Below, one piece after another: positions 24,152-34,555 of a stretch of 42,678 nucleotides of DNA. Source of the DNA: Alcaligenaceae bacterium (lineage in GTDB: Bacteria > Pseudomonadota > Gammaproteobacteria > Burkholderiales > Burkholderiaceae_B); assembly GCA_029267315.1 (NCBI GenBank), contig JAJUJD010000008.1, forward strand, positions 1 to 42,678, read 5' to 3'. Made by a program: the position numbers and the translations under genes. Under the pieces are notes generated by a model, which saw only the letters and a program-made list of their open reading frames with translations, was not told the origin of the DNA and ran no database searches. The stretch's first letter is position 1. Each line of letters starts with the position of its first letter.

Positions 24152-26350
24152 ATGAGTGCAGGCGTGGACCTGAGTCAGTTTTTCGATACGTTCTTTGACG
24201 AAGCCGACGAGTTGCTCAATGACATGGAGCAGTTGCTCCTAAGCCTGGATATAGACAATCCGGACATTGACCAGCTCAACGGTATTTTCCGTGCCGCGCA
24301 TTCCATCAAGGGCGGGGCGGGCACGTTCGGCTGCTTCGGTATGCTGGCCGATACTACGCACCTGCTGGAGAACCTGCTCGACTACATTCGTCGTGGCGAG
24401 ATGACGCTCCGCAAGGACATGATTGACCTCTTTCTTGAAACCAAAGACGTTCTAATGGACCAAGTTGCCGCGTACCGCAACCAGCAGGAGCCGAGCCAGG
24501 AAGCTTACGACCGCATCTGTGCGCAATTGCGCACGCTCGCGGAAGAGCGACTAACTGGCGGCCAGGCTGCCCCCGCAGCCGCAGCAGCTCCAGCCCCGGC
24601 GGCTGCGCAGCCCGCTGCAGCTCAAGCACAAGCCGCTCCCGCTGAGCCACAGGCCCAGCCAGCACCAGCGGTGCAAGCGCCGGTTCAGGCTACAGCGGCA
24701 GCGCCTGGCAATCTGCCCATGAAGATTCAGGTGACGCGCATCAAGGAAAGCGACATGCTGTCGCTGGCCGCCGAAATGGCCTTGATGGGTGAGGTGCTCC
24801 ACGAAGAACGGCAGGGCGACAGCATCACCTTCTGGCTCAAGACCAGCACAGCTGAAGCAGACATCGTCGCGGTGTGTTGCTTCATCGTGAACGACGATCA
24901 AGTCAAGGTGAGCTACGAGGCCGCGCCGGGCGGCCAGGCTCTGCCCGCGGCTGCGGCCGCGGCACCTGAAGTCACTGCGTCTTCACCAGCTCCGGCCACA
25001 CCAACACCGGCGCCCGCTCCAGCCGCCGCTGCACAACCCTCCGCGCAGGCTACTGCACCGGCCCCTGCCGCTGAATCGGCCGCCGCCAAACCTGCCGAAA
25101 AACCGGCTGCACCAGCCAAGCCGGCTGCGAAGTCGTCTGCGGCCTCCATCCCCACCGGGGGCAGTTCAGGCAGCAGCACTATTCGCGTGGGCGTGGAAAA
25201 GGTGGACCAGATTATCAACCTGGTGGGCGAGCTGGTCATCACGCAGGCCATGCTGGTACAGACCGCCTCGACACTCGATCCTGTCCTGCATGACAGGCTG
25301 CTCAATGGCATCGAACAACTGGACCGTAACGCACGCGACCTCCAGGAAGCCGTGATGTCCATCCGGATGGTGCCCATGGACTACGTCTTCAGCCGCTTCC
25401 CGCGTGTGGTGCGCGAAGCGGCTGCAAAGATGGGCAAGAACATCAAGTTGGTAACACAGGGCGCCGCCACGGAACTGGATAAGAGTCTGATCGAGCGGAT
25501 CATCGACCCGCTTACCCACTTGGTGCGCAACAGCATTGACCACGGTGTCGAAACGCCCGAGCGCCGCATGGAAGTCGGTAAGAGCCCGGAAGGCACTATC
25601 ACCATGGCAGCCCAGCACCACGGCGGCCAAATAGTCATCGAAGTGCGTGACGACGGTGCTGGCCTCAACCGTGAAAAAATCCTGAAGAAGGCCATGTCGC
25701 AAGGCTTCCCGGTCAATGAGAACACCCCGGATGAAGAGCTCTGGCCGCTCATCTTCGCGCCTGGCTTCTCCACGGCTGAGCAGGTTACGGAAATCTCCGG
25801 CCGCGGCGTGGGCATGGACGTGGTTCGCAGAAACATTCAGGGCATGGGCGGCCACATTCAGATTTTCTCCAGGGCGGGCGAAGGGTCCACCATCCGTATC
25901 GTGCTGCCTTTAACGCTGGCCATTCTCGATGGCATGTCGGTGCGTGTGGGCGAGGAAACCTTCATTCTGCCCCTGAGCAATGTCACGGAGTCCTTGCAGC
26001 CCACCAAGGAGCAGATCCACTCCATCTCTGAAACCGAGAAAGTGTTGCAGGTCCGCGGCGATTACTTGCCGCTGGTCGCCTTGCACGAAGTCTTCGACGT
26101 GGCCAACGCCGAAACGGAAATCACCCGCGCAATTGCCGTGATCCTGCAGGTGCAGGACGTGCGCTTCGCACTGTTGGTCGACCACCTGGTTGGTCAGCAT
26201 CAAGTGGTCGTCAAGAACCTGGAAGCGAATTACAAGAAGATTCCAGGTGTGTCTGCTGCTACGATTCTCGGAGACGGCAGTGTCGCCCTCATCGTCGACG
26301 TCTTCGCCCTCATGCAGACTTCACAGAATCAACGTCCGGCAACCGTATAG
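24152..26350 (+). CDS. cheA: CheA, chemotaxis histidine kinase
   Basis: A 732-residue kinase that phosphorylates itself at the Hpt domain and passes phosphate to CheY and CheB. The Hpt histidine is H50 (FRAAHSIKGGAGTFG). After an Ala/Pro-rich linker (about 135-190) comes a P2-like CheY/CheB-docking domain (190-260), a second Ala/Pro linker (265-345), then the dimerisation domain (VEKVDQIINLVGELVITQAML), the ATP-binding domain (HLVRNSIDHG, DDGAGL, GRGVGMDVV) and a C-terminal CheW-like domain. All catalytic boxes are intact. The ATG at 24152 is used; 22 upstream in-frame codons are non-conserved. cheW follows after 27 nt. Confidence 0.96.
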   Translation: MSAGVDLSQFFDTFFDEADELLNDMEQLLLSLDIDNPDIDQLNGIFRAAHSIKGGAGTFGCFGMLADTTHLLENLLDYIRRGEMTLRKDMIDLFLETKDVLMDQVAAYRNQQEPSQEAYDRICAQLRTLAEERLTGGQAAPAAAAAPAPAAAQPAAAQAQAAPAEPQAQPAPAVQAPVQATAAAPGNLPMKIQVTRIKESDMLSLAAEMALMGEVLHEERQGDSITFWLKTSTAEADIVAVCCFIVNDDQVKVSYEAAPGGQALPAAAAAAPEVTASSPAPATPTPAPAPAAAAQPSAQATAPAPAAESAAAKPAEKPAAPAKPAAKSSAASIPTGGSSGSSTIRVGVEKVDQIINLVGELVITQAMLVQTASTLDPVLHDRLLNGIEQLDRNARDLQEAVMSIRMVPMDYVFSRFPRVVREAAAKMGKNIKLVTQGAATELDKSLIERIIDPLTHLVRNSIDHGVETPERRMEVGKSPEGTITMAAQHHGGQIVIEVRDDGAGLNREKILKKAMSQGFPVNENTPDEELWPLIFAPGFSTAEQVTEISGRGVGMDVVRRNIQGMGGHIQIFSRAGEGSTIRIVLPLTLAILDGMSVRVGEETFILPLSNVTESLQPTKEQIHSISETEKVLQVRGDYLPLVALHEVFDVANAETEITRAIAVILQVQDVRFALLVDHLVGQHQVVVKNLEANYKKIPGVSAATILGDGSVALIVDVFALMQTSQNQRPATV

Positions 26351-26377
26351 TCACTACCCAGAATTCCGGAGAATCAA

Positions 26378-26878
26378 ATGTCCTATCAAGTTGACGCTCA
26401 GAAAACGTCCGAAACCACCGGCCAGGAATATCTCATCTTCACTCTGGCGGCGCAGGAATACGGCATCGATATTCTGAAAGTGCAGGAAATTCGCGGCTAC
26501 GACGCACAGACTGTCACGCGTATCGCCAACGTGCCACCCTTCGTGAAGGGGGTGACCAACCTGCGCGGCGTGATCGTGCCCATCGTAGACATGCGTATCA
26601 AGTTCAACTTGGCGAATGTGGAGTACGACCACCAAACCGTCGTCGTCATCCTCAATCTCAAATCGCGCGTGGTGGGTATTGTGGTGGACGGAGTGTCCGA
26701 TGTGCTCATGCTGCAGAAGTCACAGGTCAGTGCTGCACCCCAATTTGGCACTGCTTTTTCCACGGAATACCTCACGGGCATCGGAACCGTGGGCGACCGC
26801 ATGCTGATTCTGGTCGATATTGAAAAGCTCATGACGAGCGAAGAAATGGCACTGGTGGAGGCCGCGGCCGCCGTCTGA
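26378..26878 (+). CDS. cheW: CheW, receptor-kinase coupling protein
   Basis: A 166-residue adaptor with a single CheW domain (about 15-155) that links MCP tips to CheA. Conserved stretches are [44 protein letters not shown] and [22 protein letters not shown] lies just upstream of the ATG at 26378. It lies between cheA and the membrane MCP gene, so the whole signalling array is encoded together. Confidence 0.96.
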   Translation: MSYQVDAQKTSETTGQEYLIFTLAAQEYGIDILKVQEIRGYDAQTVTRIANVPPFVKGVTNLRGVIVPIVDMRIKFNLANVEYDHQTVVVILNLKSRVVGIVVDGVSDVLMLQKSQVSAAPQFGTAFSTEYLTGIGTVGDRMLILVDIEKLMTSEEMALVEAAAAV

Positions 26879-26945
26879 GCGCGGTTCCATGGAGGGGTCG
26901 GCTTCAAACCGGGGCTGTTTTTAATAACGAGGCAGGGTAGGGAAT

Positions 26946-28634
26946 ATGCGAAAGTCGTCGCTGGCAAATAACATGAAGATCCGCACCAGCATCATCCTGG
27001 TATTGGTTTTCTATTTACTCATGTTGATCGCAGGTGCTGCGCTGGGTGTGTTGTCCCTGCGTGCCGGCAACATTTCCCTGGATTCCATCGTGCAGAACCA
27101 GCGCGCCGGTGCTGCACTCGCGCAAGCGGTGGACGGCTATCGCAATGTTCAGGCGGCTCTGGCGCGTGCAGCGAATGCGCGCATCTTTGGTACCGCCACC
27201 GCGGTCGACGAGGAACTCAAACTCGGCCGTACCCATCGCGAAACTGCCCTGAATGCATTCCGGAGCTTTCAGGATGCTGCCCAGCACACCGAAAGCGGCA
27301 GCCAGCTTGCCCCGCAAATCGCGCAGCGCTTCGATGCACTAATGAATCGCGGCGTCAGCCCCATGTTCGATGCCCTGGCAGCCGGCGAGGACACCGATTA
27401 CGAACGCTTGCGCGATTCCGTTGTTCCTGGCTTGGAGCGCGAGCTTTTCGATTCCTGGAACGCATTGCAACGCGCTCAGCAGGCGGTGATCGAAACCACC
27501 TATCAGGGTGAAATCAACCAATACGAACTGGTGGTGAAGCTGGTGGCAGTAGGCATGCTGGCGTGTTTCTTGATTGCCTTTCTCACCTATGCATTCCTGA
27601 ACCGCATGGTCCTTCGCCCATTGCGGGTAGCTGGCTCTCATGCCGACCGCATTGCAGGCGGTGATCTCACCCAACGCATTCAGGTCGACTCCAGCAACGA
27701 GATCGGCGTGTTGCTGCAGGCCATGGCTCGCATGCAGGAAAGCCTCACCCATATTGTTGGTACGGTGCGTCGCGGCGTAGAGGAGATCAACGTTGGTGCG
27801 CATGAAATCTATTTGGGCAACACTGATCTCAGCGACCGCACCGAGCGTCAGGCGAGCTCGCTGCAACAGACCGCCGCAAGCATGGAGCAATTGGCCAGCA
27901 CGGTGCAGCAGAATACCGAGCATGCCACTGAAGCAGATCGTCTCGTCAAGGGCGCTGCTGAAGTGGCCCAACGCGGTGGGTCTGCCGTCACCGCGGTAGT
28001 TGGCACCATGGGCGAAATCTCCGACAGTTCGCACAAGATGGCGGAAATCGTCAGCGTGATCGACGGCATCGCCTTCCAGACCAACATTCTCGCGCTCAAT
28101 GCCGCCGTGGAAGCTGCACGTGCCGGGGAACAGGGCAAGGGTTTTGCTGTTGTGGCTGGCGAGGTTCGCTCGCTGGCACAGCGCAGTGCCCAGGCAGCGC
28201 GTGAAATTAAGCAGCTTATCGACGAGTCACTGGAGAAAGTTGCCAACGGAGCACAGCAGGCAAGTGCCGCAGGCGACATCATGCAGGAAGTCGTGCGTTC
28301 GGTGGACACCGTTACGACCATCATGGATGAAATTGCTACGGCTTCGCGCGAACAGTCTGATGGTATCAGTCAGGTGAACGCGGCAGTTGCCGATATGGAT
28401 GGCGTCACTCAGCAGAATGCTGCCTTGGTGCAGGAAGCCGCTGCTGCAGCCGGCTCGTTGCAAGACCAGGCCCGCCGCCTGACTGAGCTCGTCGCCATTT
28501 TCAAAGTAAGCGCGAACGAAATCATTGATGTTACGTCGGCACAGGCCCAACGCAGAGAAATCGCGCAGGAATACGAATCGTCCGGAGCCTTGTTGCACCC
28601 GGACAAACGGGCAGGGGCTTTGTTAAGCTCCTGA
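26946..28634 (+). CDS. Transmembrane methyl-accepting chemotaxis protein
   Basis: A 562-residue receptor: TM1 (about 12-38), a periplasmic four-helix ligand domain of Tar/Tsr type (about 40-190), TM2 (about 195-218), a HAMP domain (about 218-270, starting [19 protein letters not shown]) and a methyl-accepting signalling domain. The tip [23 protein letters not shown] that docks CheA/CheW is fully conserved (about 377-399). It lacks the C-terminal NWETF-type pentapeptide, so CheR probably finds it without a tether. The ligand is not predictable. The ATG at 26946 follows AGGG. cheR starts 4 nt after its stop. Confidence 0.94.
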   Translation: MRKSSLANNMKIRTSIILVLVFYLLMLIAGAALGVLSLRAGNISLDSIVQNQRAGAALAQAVDGYRNVQAALARAANARIFGTATAVDEELKLGRTHRETALNAFRSFQDAAQHTESGSQLAPQIAQRFDALMNRGVSPMFDALAAGEDTDYERLRDSVVPGLERELFDSWNALQRAQQAVIETTYQGEINQYELVVKLVAVGMLACFLIAFLTYAFLNRMVLRPLRVAGSHADRIAGGDLTQRIQVDSSNEIGVLLQAMARMQESLTHIVGTVRRGVEEINVGAHEIYLGNTDLSDRTERQASSLQQTAASMEQLASTVQQNTEHATEADRLVKGAAEVAQRGGSAVTAVVGTMGEISDSSHKMAEIVSVIDGIAFQTNILALNAAVEAARAGEQGKGFAVVAGEVRSLAQRSAQAAREIKQLIDESLEKVANGAQQASAAGDIMQEVVRSVDTVTTIMDEIATASREQSDGISQVNAAVADMDGVTQQNAALVQEAAAAAGSLQDQARRLTELVAIFKVSANEIIDVTSAQAQRREIAQEYESSGALLHPDKRAGALLSS

Positions 28635-28638
28635 AGCA

Positions 28639-29484
28639 ATGGATCCTTTGAATAATCCCAATTCCATCTTTGCGCTCCCGGAACGGGCTCGGTTGTCTCA
28701 AGGCGACTTTGAGTATGCGGCGCGGCTCCTCCAGGGCCGCGCCGGCATCGTTCTAGGCGAGCACAAGCAGGAGATGGCCGGCCGTACACTCGCTTTGCGA
28801 GCGCACCAGGTCGGCCACGGCAGTGTGCGCGACTATCTGGATGATCTCGCGCGTAATTCGCATTCGCCGGAGTGGGAAGTATTCGTCAATTCCTTCACCA
28901 TCAACCACACGGCGTTCTTCCGCGAACAGCATCACTTCGAGATCCTGGCGCGGTTCGTACGAACTCGTCGAAAGCCGATCTCAATCTGGTGCTGCGCTGC
29001 CTCCACTGGCGAGGAGCCCTACACCATTGCCATGACGCTGCGCGAGGCCGTTCCACAGCCCGATGTCGGCGTCTCCATTTGGGCCACGGATATCGACACC
29101 TCGGCCATACAGAAAGCGCGCGACGGGGTGTATTCAACTGAGCGAGTCAAGCCGGTGTCTGAAGAATACCTGCGCAAGTACTTCCAGCGGGGGACAGGCC
29201 GGCGTGCCGGCATGGTCCGGGTCAAGGACAACCTGCGTAGCATGGTCGAATTCGGGGTGTTCAACCTGCTGCAGAATGATTGGCCGCCGCCGTCGAGCTT
29301 CGACGCCATTTTCTGTCGCAACACGATGATCTACTTCGACAAGGACACGCAGGTAAAGGTGCTGGAACGTTTCGCTCCCACCTTGAAGACCGGCGGTTTG
29401 CTGTTCGCAGGTCATTCCGAGAACTTTACCTACCTCACGGACGCGCTCCGTTTGCAGGGCCAGACCGTCTACGTGAAGACGTAA
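28639..29484 (+). CDS. cheR: CheR, MCP glutamate methyltransferase
   Basis: A 281-residue enzyme that methylates receptor glutamates with S-adenosylmethionine during adaptation. An N-terminal helical domain (about 15-85) recognises the receptor (FSVN-like region FVNSFTINHTAFFREQHHFE), and the C-terminal Rossmann-type domain holds the SAM motif IWCCAASTGEEPYTIAMTL. The end motif IFCRNTMIYFDKDTQVKVLERF is standard. It lies between the MCP and cheB; no cheD is inserted, unlike some relatives. Confidence 0.96.
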   Translation: MDPLNNPNSIFALPERARLSQGDFEYAARLLQGRAGIVLGEHKQEMAGRTLALRAHQVGHGSVRDYLDDLARNSHSPEWEVFVNSFTINHTAFFREQHHFEILARFVRTRRKPISIWCCAASTGEEPYTIAMTLREAVPQPDVGVSIWATDIDTSAIQKARDGVYSTERVKPVSEEYLRKYFQRGTGRRAGMVRVKDNLRSMVEFGVFNLLQNDWPPPSSFDAIFCRNTMIYFDKDTQVKVLERFAPTLKTGGLLFAGHSENFTYLTDALRLQGQTVYVKT

Positions 29485-29517
29485 GCGTTAGGCGCAGTAC
29501 GAAGGTGATATGTTGCT

Positions 29518-30573
29518 ATGACAAAAAAAATTCGCGTTCTGTGTGTCGATGACTCCGCCCTGGTGCGCAGCTTGATGACTGAGATCATCAATAGCCAACC
29601 GGACATGGAAGTCGTGGCTACCGCTCCCGATCCTCTCGTGGCCCGTGAGCTCATCAAGCAGCACAATCCGGATGTCCTCACACTGGACGTCGAAATGCCG
29701 CGCATGGACGGTCTGGATTTTCTCGATCGCCTGATGCGTCTGCGCCCAATGCCCGTCGTCATGGTTTCGTCACTGACTGAAAGAGGGTCGGAAGTCACTA
29801 TGCGCGCACTGGAGCTCGGTGCCGTCGATTTCGTCACCAAGCCCAAGCTGGGCCTGCGCGACGGCCTCATCGAATATACCGATCTGATCGCAGACAAAAT
29901 CCGTGCGGCGGCTGCTTCCCGTCCTCGACAGGCAGTCAGAGGTGAACCGCGCAAGCTTCTGCATTCTGCCCGACCTTTTTCCACGACGGAGAAACTGGTC
30001 ATGATCGGAGCCTCTACGGGTGGTACGGAAGCAATACGTCAGGTACTGGAGCCGCTGCCGCCCAACAGCCCGGCCATCATGATCACACAGCACATGCCGG
30101 CGGGCTTCACGAAATCCTTTGTGCAACGGCTCGACAGCTTGTGTGCCATGCAGGTACACGAGGCAGAGGATGGCCAGCGTGTCCTGCCGGGCCATGTTTA
30201 CCTCGCTCCCGGTGGCGTCGCCCACATGAAGTTGGCGCGCTCGGGCGCGAACTATATCGTCCGGCTGGATCCCAGCGAGCCGGTGAACCGCCATCGACCT
30301 TCAGTCGATGTGCTGTTCCATTCAGCGGCTGAAGTGGCCGGCCGCAACGCCGTGGGGGTGTTGCTAACTGGCATGGGCAAGGACGGAGCCCAGGGGCTAC
30401 TGGCCATGAAAAAGGCCGGAGCCGTTACCTTTGCACAGGATGAAGCAAGTTGCGTCGTGTTCGGCATGCCGCGCGAAGCCTTGCACATTGGTGCGGCCGA
30501 CGAGGCCGTCCCCCTGTCGGAAATCAGTGAGCGCATTCTGGCCAGCGCAGGCACTACCCATCTGCGCGTGTAG
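29518..30573 (+). CDS. cheB: CheB, MCP methylesterase/deamidase
   Basis: A 351-residue response regulator. The receiver domain (about 4-125) has phospho-acceptor Asp57 ([12 protein letters not shown]) and acidic D11/D12. After a linker (126-158) the esterase domain has the catalytic triad Ser166 ([11 protein letters not shown]), His192 (QHMPAGFT) and Asp289 (GMGKDGAQG). It removes methyl groups from receptors, and deamidates Gln residues, when phosphorylated by CheA. With no CheD in the window, CheB is the only deamidase seen. The gene starts with ATG 33 nt after cheR. Confidence 0.96.
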   Translation: MTKKIRVLCVDDSALVRSLMTEIINSQPDMEVVATAPDPLVARELIKQHNPDVLTLDVEMPRMDGLDFLDRLMRLRPMPVVMVSSLTERGSEVTMRALELGAVDFVTKPKLGLRDGLIEYTDLIADKIRAAAASRPRQAVRGEPRKLLHSARPFSTTEKLVMIGASTGGTEAIRQVLEPLPPNSPAIMITQHMPAGFTKSFVQRLDSLCAMQVHEAEDGQRVLPGHVYLAPGGVAHMKLARSGANYIVRLDPSEPVNRHRPSVDVLFHSAAEVAGRNAVGVLLTGMGKDGAQGLLAMKKAGAVTFAQDEASCVVFGMPREALHIGAADEAVPLSEISERILASAGTTHLRV

Positions 30574-30611
30574 AAGCGGACTGAAAACAATCATTTACCG
30601 GAGAGTCTCAA

Positions 30612-31001
30612 GTGGTACAGAAAACCATGAAAATTTTGATTGTTGATGATTTTCCGACCATGCGTCGGATCATCAAGAATCTGCTCAAGGACCTTGGGTT
30701 CGAAAACGTTGACGAGGCCGAAGACGGTGCCATGGGTCTCGAGAAGCTGCGTAACGGCAACTTCGAGTTCGTGGTTTCGGACTGGAACATGCCCAATATG
30801 GACGGCCTCGAAATGCTCAAGGCCATTCGTGCCGACCCCAATCTCAGCAAGCTTCCGGTGCTGATGGTCACTGCCGAAGCCAAGAAGGAAAACATTATTG
30901 CGGCTGCACAGGCGGGTGCCAATGGCTACGTGGTGAAGCCCTTTACTGCGGCAACACTTGAAGAGAAGCTCAACAAGATCTTCGAAAAACTTGGTGCCTG
31001 A
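30612..31001 (+). CDS. cheY: CheY, flagellar switch response regulator
   Basis: A 129-residue single receiver domain, nearly identical to E. coli CheY in its core. D12/D13, the phosphorylated Asp57 ([12 protein letters not shown]), the switch Thr87 and Lys109 ([20 protein letters not shown]) are all present. CheY-P binds FliM to change motor rotation. The gene starts with GTG at 30612: GGAG at 30600-30603 lies 8 nt upstream, while the in-frame ATG five codons later would be too far from it. cheZ follows after 10 nt. Confidence 0.97.
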   Translation: MVQKTMKILIVDDFPTMRRIIKNLLKDLGFENVDEAEDGAMGLEKLRNGNFEFVVSDWNMPNMDGLEMLKAIRADPNLSKLPVLMVTAEAKKENIIAAAQAGANGYVVKPFTAATLEEKLNKIFEKLGA

Positions 31002-31011
31002 GGAGAGGGTC

Positions 31012-31644
31012 ATGGAAATGCAGAACGCTCCCGAAGGCGGTAACGTCGATGACAAGCTGATTCTCCGAATCGCGCAGTTGACGCGCATGCTGCGTGACAG
31101 CATGCGCGAGCTCGGCCTGGATCAGGCCGTCAAGGAAGCCGCGTATGCGATCCCTGATGCGCGTGACCGCCTGCATTATGTCGCCCGCATGACCGAACAG
31201 GCGGCCAACCGAGTGCTCAACGCAGCTGAGGCTCTTCAGCCCGTTCAGGATGATCTTCAACGCCGGGCTGTCGCTCTGGATGAGCGCTGGCAGGCCTGGT
31301 TCGACCGTCCCGTGGAGCTTGCTGAGGCACGCGAGCTGGTGGATGACACCCGCGCCATGATCAAGGAGATTCCCGAGAGAACCAAGCAGACTCAGGATGC
31401 CTTGCTCGACATCATCATGGCTCAGGATTTTCAAGACCTCACCGGTCAGGTCATCATGAAAATGCTGGGGGTCGTCACGGCCATCGAAACTGAGCTGGTT
31501 CAGGTGCTGATCGACAGCGTTCCGCAGGAACGCCGCGATGAAGCGAACTCACTGCTGAACGGTCCTGCGGTGGATCACTCCAAACCGGACATCGTCACCA
31601 GCCAGGATCAAGTAGACGATCTGCTCGACAGCCTCGGGTTCTGA
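31012..31644 (+). CDS. cheZ: CheZ, CheY-P phosphatase
   Basis: A 210-residue helical protein that speeds dephosphorylation of CheY. The catalytic helix motif [15 protein letters not shown] (137-151) is intact, and the C-terminal tail [13 protein letters not shown] is the CheY-binding peptide. The ATG at 31012 follows AGGAGAGG, and the in-frame codons before it lie inside cheY. CheZ is found mainly in beta- and gammaproteobacteria, in keeping with the taxonomic guess. Confidence 0.95.
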   Translation: MEMQNAPEGGNVDDKLILRIAQLTRMLRDSMRELGLDQAVKEAAYAIPDARDRLHYVARMTEQAANRVLNAAEALQPVQDDLQRRAVALDERWQAWFDRPVELAEARELVDDTRAMIKEIPERTKQTQDALLDIIMAQDFQDLTGQVIMKMLGVVTAIETELVQVLIDSVPQERRDEANSLLNGPAVDHSKPDIVTSQDQVDDLLDSLGF

Positions 31645-31750
31645 TTTCCGGCAAGCCCGGATTAATACCAGCAACATTGAAACGTTCCTTCAACTAAAAC
31701 GTCACGAAGCAGATGGGCTAATTAAAAGAAAACCTCGGAGGGGGAGACAT

Positions 31751-33313
31751 ATGAAGCACGGCACACGTCGTTTGCTGGGTGTTGGTCGTTTGTTAGGGCA
31801 TCTGCGTACGGGCAGGGCAACCTTGGCTGACAGGGCATGGACGCTCAGCGCGGTAGCCATTCCTCTTTCCCGTTTTCTTGGTGATCTTCGTGAGCGTCTG
31901 GTGGTGATGCGGCGCTCTGCGATCGATATTTCCCTGAGCGCCGCCCGCCTGAATGCCCAGACGCGCGCCTGTAGAGACATGTCGCGTGAACAGGTGGAGC
32001 AGGCGGAGGGGCTGGCTCAACGCAGTGAGCAGATTGCTGCCATGTCGGAACAGACGGCGGCCTCCACCCGAGGCATTGCCGACGGGTTCCATGCGCACAT
32101 GGCCATAGCGGAACAGACGCTGGGCCAGCTCAAAGTACTGAACGAGCGCATCGACCGAGTTGTTCACGACATGCAGGTGTTTGCTGGTGTGGTCGGGCAA
32201 CTGACCCGCCGGGCGCAATCTGTTGACGATACGAGCCGACTCATTAAGGACATTGCTTTGCAGACTCACCTGCTTGCCCTGAACGCAGGGGTTGAGGCTG
32301 CACGCGCAGGGGACGCAGGGCGCGGCTTTGCCGTGGTAGCCAGTGAAGTCGGTAAGTTGGCCGAACGTGTCAATTTGGCCACGGGCGAAATCGTTCAACA
32401 TGCGGGTCAGATTCTCTCGCTGGTGCAGGACACCAGCAAGCGCAGCCACGACATTCAAGGCGAACTCGATGCCTCAGGCGAATTGGTGCGCACCTTCATG
32501 GGCAACTTTGATCAGCTCGTCAGCGATTTCACGCGTTTGAACGGGGAAATGACTGAGGTCGCCGATACTGTCACGCAGGTCAGTTCCACTAATCAGGAAA
32601 TGTCGGCAGCTATTGGGCGCATCGCACAGTTGAGTAATCAAGTGCAGGGTCGGCTCAGGGTGATGGTGGAAGAAGTGGGCGGCGTACGGGAAAAATCCGA
32701 GCATCTGCAGGAAATGCTCGCTGCGCTGCGTACGGGAAACACGCCCTTCGATGCGTTGGTATCGCTTTTGGAAGCAACCAGCGAAGCCGTAATCGCGGTG
32801 CTGCGCCAAGCACAATCACAGGGCGCAGATATTTTCGATGAACGCTACCTGCGAATAGCCGGCAGCAACCCCCCGCGGTATCACACGTCCTACGACCGCA
32901 ATGTAGACGAAGCGCTGACCCGCATTGTCGACCATACATTGGACCAACTCCCTGGTGGCAGTTATACCCTGGCGATGGATCGCAACGGCTACGCGCCCGC
33001 CCATAACAGCAAGTATTCGCTCCCGCCCACCGGCGACCCAGCACACGACACCCTGCATTGCCGGGACAAGCGCGTATTCGACGATCATGTCGCCCTGAAT
33101 GCAGCGCGGTCCACCAGTGGTGTGCTATGCCAGACTTATATGCGGGATACCGGGGAAATCATTACCGATATTTCCATGCCTATTGATATCGACGGGCAGC
33201 GTTGGGGTGCGGTACGCATTGGCGTCGACTACCTGATATTTGACCGGGCCCTGGGTGGCGCAGGCGAAAGCGCTGCCAACTCCAGCGCTTACTCTCAGCC
33301 GAGAATTGCCTAG
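31751..33313 (+). CDS. Soluble MCP with C-terminal Cache-like sensor domain
   Basis: A 520-residue receptor without a convincing membrane helix. A short basic N-terminus leads into a long coiled-coil signalling domain (about 60-325). The tip [20 protein letters not shown] at about 168-187 departs from the consensus QTNLLALNAAxEAARAG by N to H and A to G. The last ~170 residues (345-500) form an alpha/beta domain with [20 protein letters not shown], a Cys436/Cys460 pair and [16 protein letters not shown], features of Cache/PAS-type ligand domains normally placed at the N-terminus and outside the cell. It has a good GGAGG before the ATG at 31751. It sits between cheZ and flhB, so probably feeds the same CheA. 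The input, perhaps a cytoplasmic metabolite, is unknown. Confidence 0.85.
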   Translation: MKHGTRRLLGVGRLLGHLRTGRATLADRAWTLSAVAIPLSRFLGDLRERLVVMRRSAIDISLSAARLNAQTRACRDMSREQVEQAEGLAQRSEQIAAMSEQTAASTRGIADGFHAHMAIAEQTLGQLKVLNERIDRVVHDMQVFAGVVGQLTRRAQSVDDTSRLIKDIALQTHLLALNAGVEAARAGDAGRGFAVVASEVGKLAERVNLATGEIVQHAGQILSLVQDTSKRSHDIQGELDASGELVRTFMGNFDQLVSDFTRLNGEMTEVADTVTQVSSTNQEMSAAIGRIAQLSNQVQGRLRVMVEEVGGVREKSEHLQEMLAALRTGNTPFDALVSLLEATSEAVIAVLRQAQSQGADIFDERYLRIAGSNPPRYHTSYDRNVDEALTRIVDHTLDQLPGGSYTLAMDRNGYAPAHNSKYSLPPTGDPAHDTLHCRDKRVFDDHVALNAARSTSGVLCQTYMRDTGEIITDISMPIDIDGQRWGAVRIGVDYLIFDRALGGAGESAANSSAYSQPRIA

Positions 33314-33397
33314 CAATCAGGGGCTTGCTCCCACCTTCGTGGCCAAGGCCATCGATTAGAATCCATGCTGGCTTTCATGTATCTCGGCTGAAACTGC

Positions 33398-34555
33398 ATG
33401 GCAGAGGATAGCGACCTCGAAAAAACAGAACCTGCCTCGCCCCGGCGCCTGGAAAAGGCGCGCGAGGAGGGGCAGGTGGTGCGTTCTCGCGAGCTGAACA
33501 CCTTTCTGGTGTTGTCAGCTGGCGTCGGCACGCTCTGGGTCATGGGTGGCTTCATGTTTCATCAGCTGCGGGAAGTCATTCATCACTCCATGTGGTTTGA
33601 CCCGAATGTCGGTCGCGACACAACCGTCATGGTGGGCTCGGCCGTGGGGCTGGTCCTGAAGGCCTTGATCACCTTGCTGCCATTATTTGGGGTGCTGGTG
33701 GTGGTGGCCATTCTCGCATCCGTCCTGCTCGGGGGCATGGTGCTGTCGGGCAAGGCACTGCAGCCAAAGTTCGAGCGCATGAGCCCCCTGAAGGGCATTA
33801 AGCGCATGTTTTCGGCTCAGACTCTGGTCGAACTGTTCAAAACGCTGGCCAAGGCAACGGTAATCGCCCTGGTCGGCGTGATGGTCATCATCCACTATCG
33901 TGACCAAATGCTGGCACTGATGCATGCCACGCCTTCGGAAGCCCTCACTTACGGCATGTCGCTGGTGGCGCTGTGTTGCGGCCTCATCGTGGCATCGCTG
34001 ATTCTGATCGTCATTATTGACGCTCCGTGGCAGGTGTACAGCCACTTCAAGAAGCTGCGGATGTCGCGCCAGGATGTGAAGCAGGAGCACAAGGAAAGCG
34101 AGGGTGACCCCCATGTGAAAGGCCGTATTCGCCAGCAGCAACGGGCAATGGCGCGCCGCCGCATGATGAGTGAAGTGCCGCACGCCGATGTGGTCGTTAC
34201 CAACCCAACTCACTATGCCGTGGCTTTGCGTTACCTGGAAGGCAAGGGTGGGGCACCGGTGGTCGTTGCCAAAGGTGCAAACCTCATTGCTGCGCAAATC
34301 CGTCAATTGGCCAGCGACAACAAAATACCTTTGCTCAGTGCCCCTCCGTTGGCGCGAGCGCTTTATCACCATGTGGAGCTGGGCCGCGAAATTCCCATGG
34401 AACTCTATTCTGCCGTAGCCGAGGTGCTGGCGTGGGTTTATCGCCTGCGCACCTGGGCACCGGGCATGGGGCAGGAACCAGAACCGCCCACTTCATTGAA
34501 CATTCCGCCTGGCCTTGATCCCGACTCCGGCAAGGCTGTGGCACAGGCATCATGA
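33398..34555 (+). CDS. flhB: FlhB, flagellar export gate/substrate switch
   Basis: A 385-residue inner-membrane protein with four helices (about 33-55, 85-112, 145-168, 185-208) and a cytoplasmic domain that cleaves itself at N269-P270-T271-H272 (VVTNPTHYAVALRY). The cut switches the export apparatus from rod/hook to filament substrates. The N-terminal signature EDSDLEKTEPASPRRLEKAR is standard. It is translationally coupled to flhA by a 4-bp ATGA overlap. Confidence 0.96.
   Translation: MAEDSDLEKTEPASPRRLEKAREEGQVVRSRELNTFLVLSAGVGTLWVMGGFMFHQLREVIHHSMWFDPNVGRDTTVMVGSAVGLVLKALITLLPLFGVLVVVAILASVLLGGMVLSGKALQPKFERMSPLKGIKRMFSAQTLVELFKTLAKATVIALVGVMVIIHYRDQMLALMHATPSEALTYGMSLVALCCGLIVASLILIVIIDAPWQVYSHFKKLRMSRQDVKQEHKESEGDPHVKGRIRQQQRAMARRRMMSEVPHADVVVTNPTHYAVALRYLEGKGGAPVVVAKGANLIAAQIRQLASDNKIPLLSAPPLARALYHHVELGREIPMELYSAVAEVLAWVYRLRTWAPGMGQEPEPPTSLNIPPGLDPDSGKAVAQAS

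Noticed and set aside
26895-26930. A possible terminator between cheW and the MCP gene (short GC repeat then five T's)
   Set aside because: The stem is only about three solid base pairs, and the genes on both sides are expected to be co-expressed.
31690-31716. TCAA-N15-GCAGATGG as a sigma-28 promoter for the soluble MCP
   Set aside because: Only 5 of 8 positions of the -10 match and the -35 is imperfect; too weak to list as a feature.
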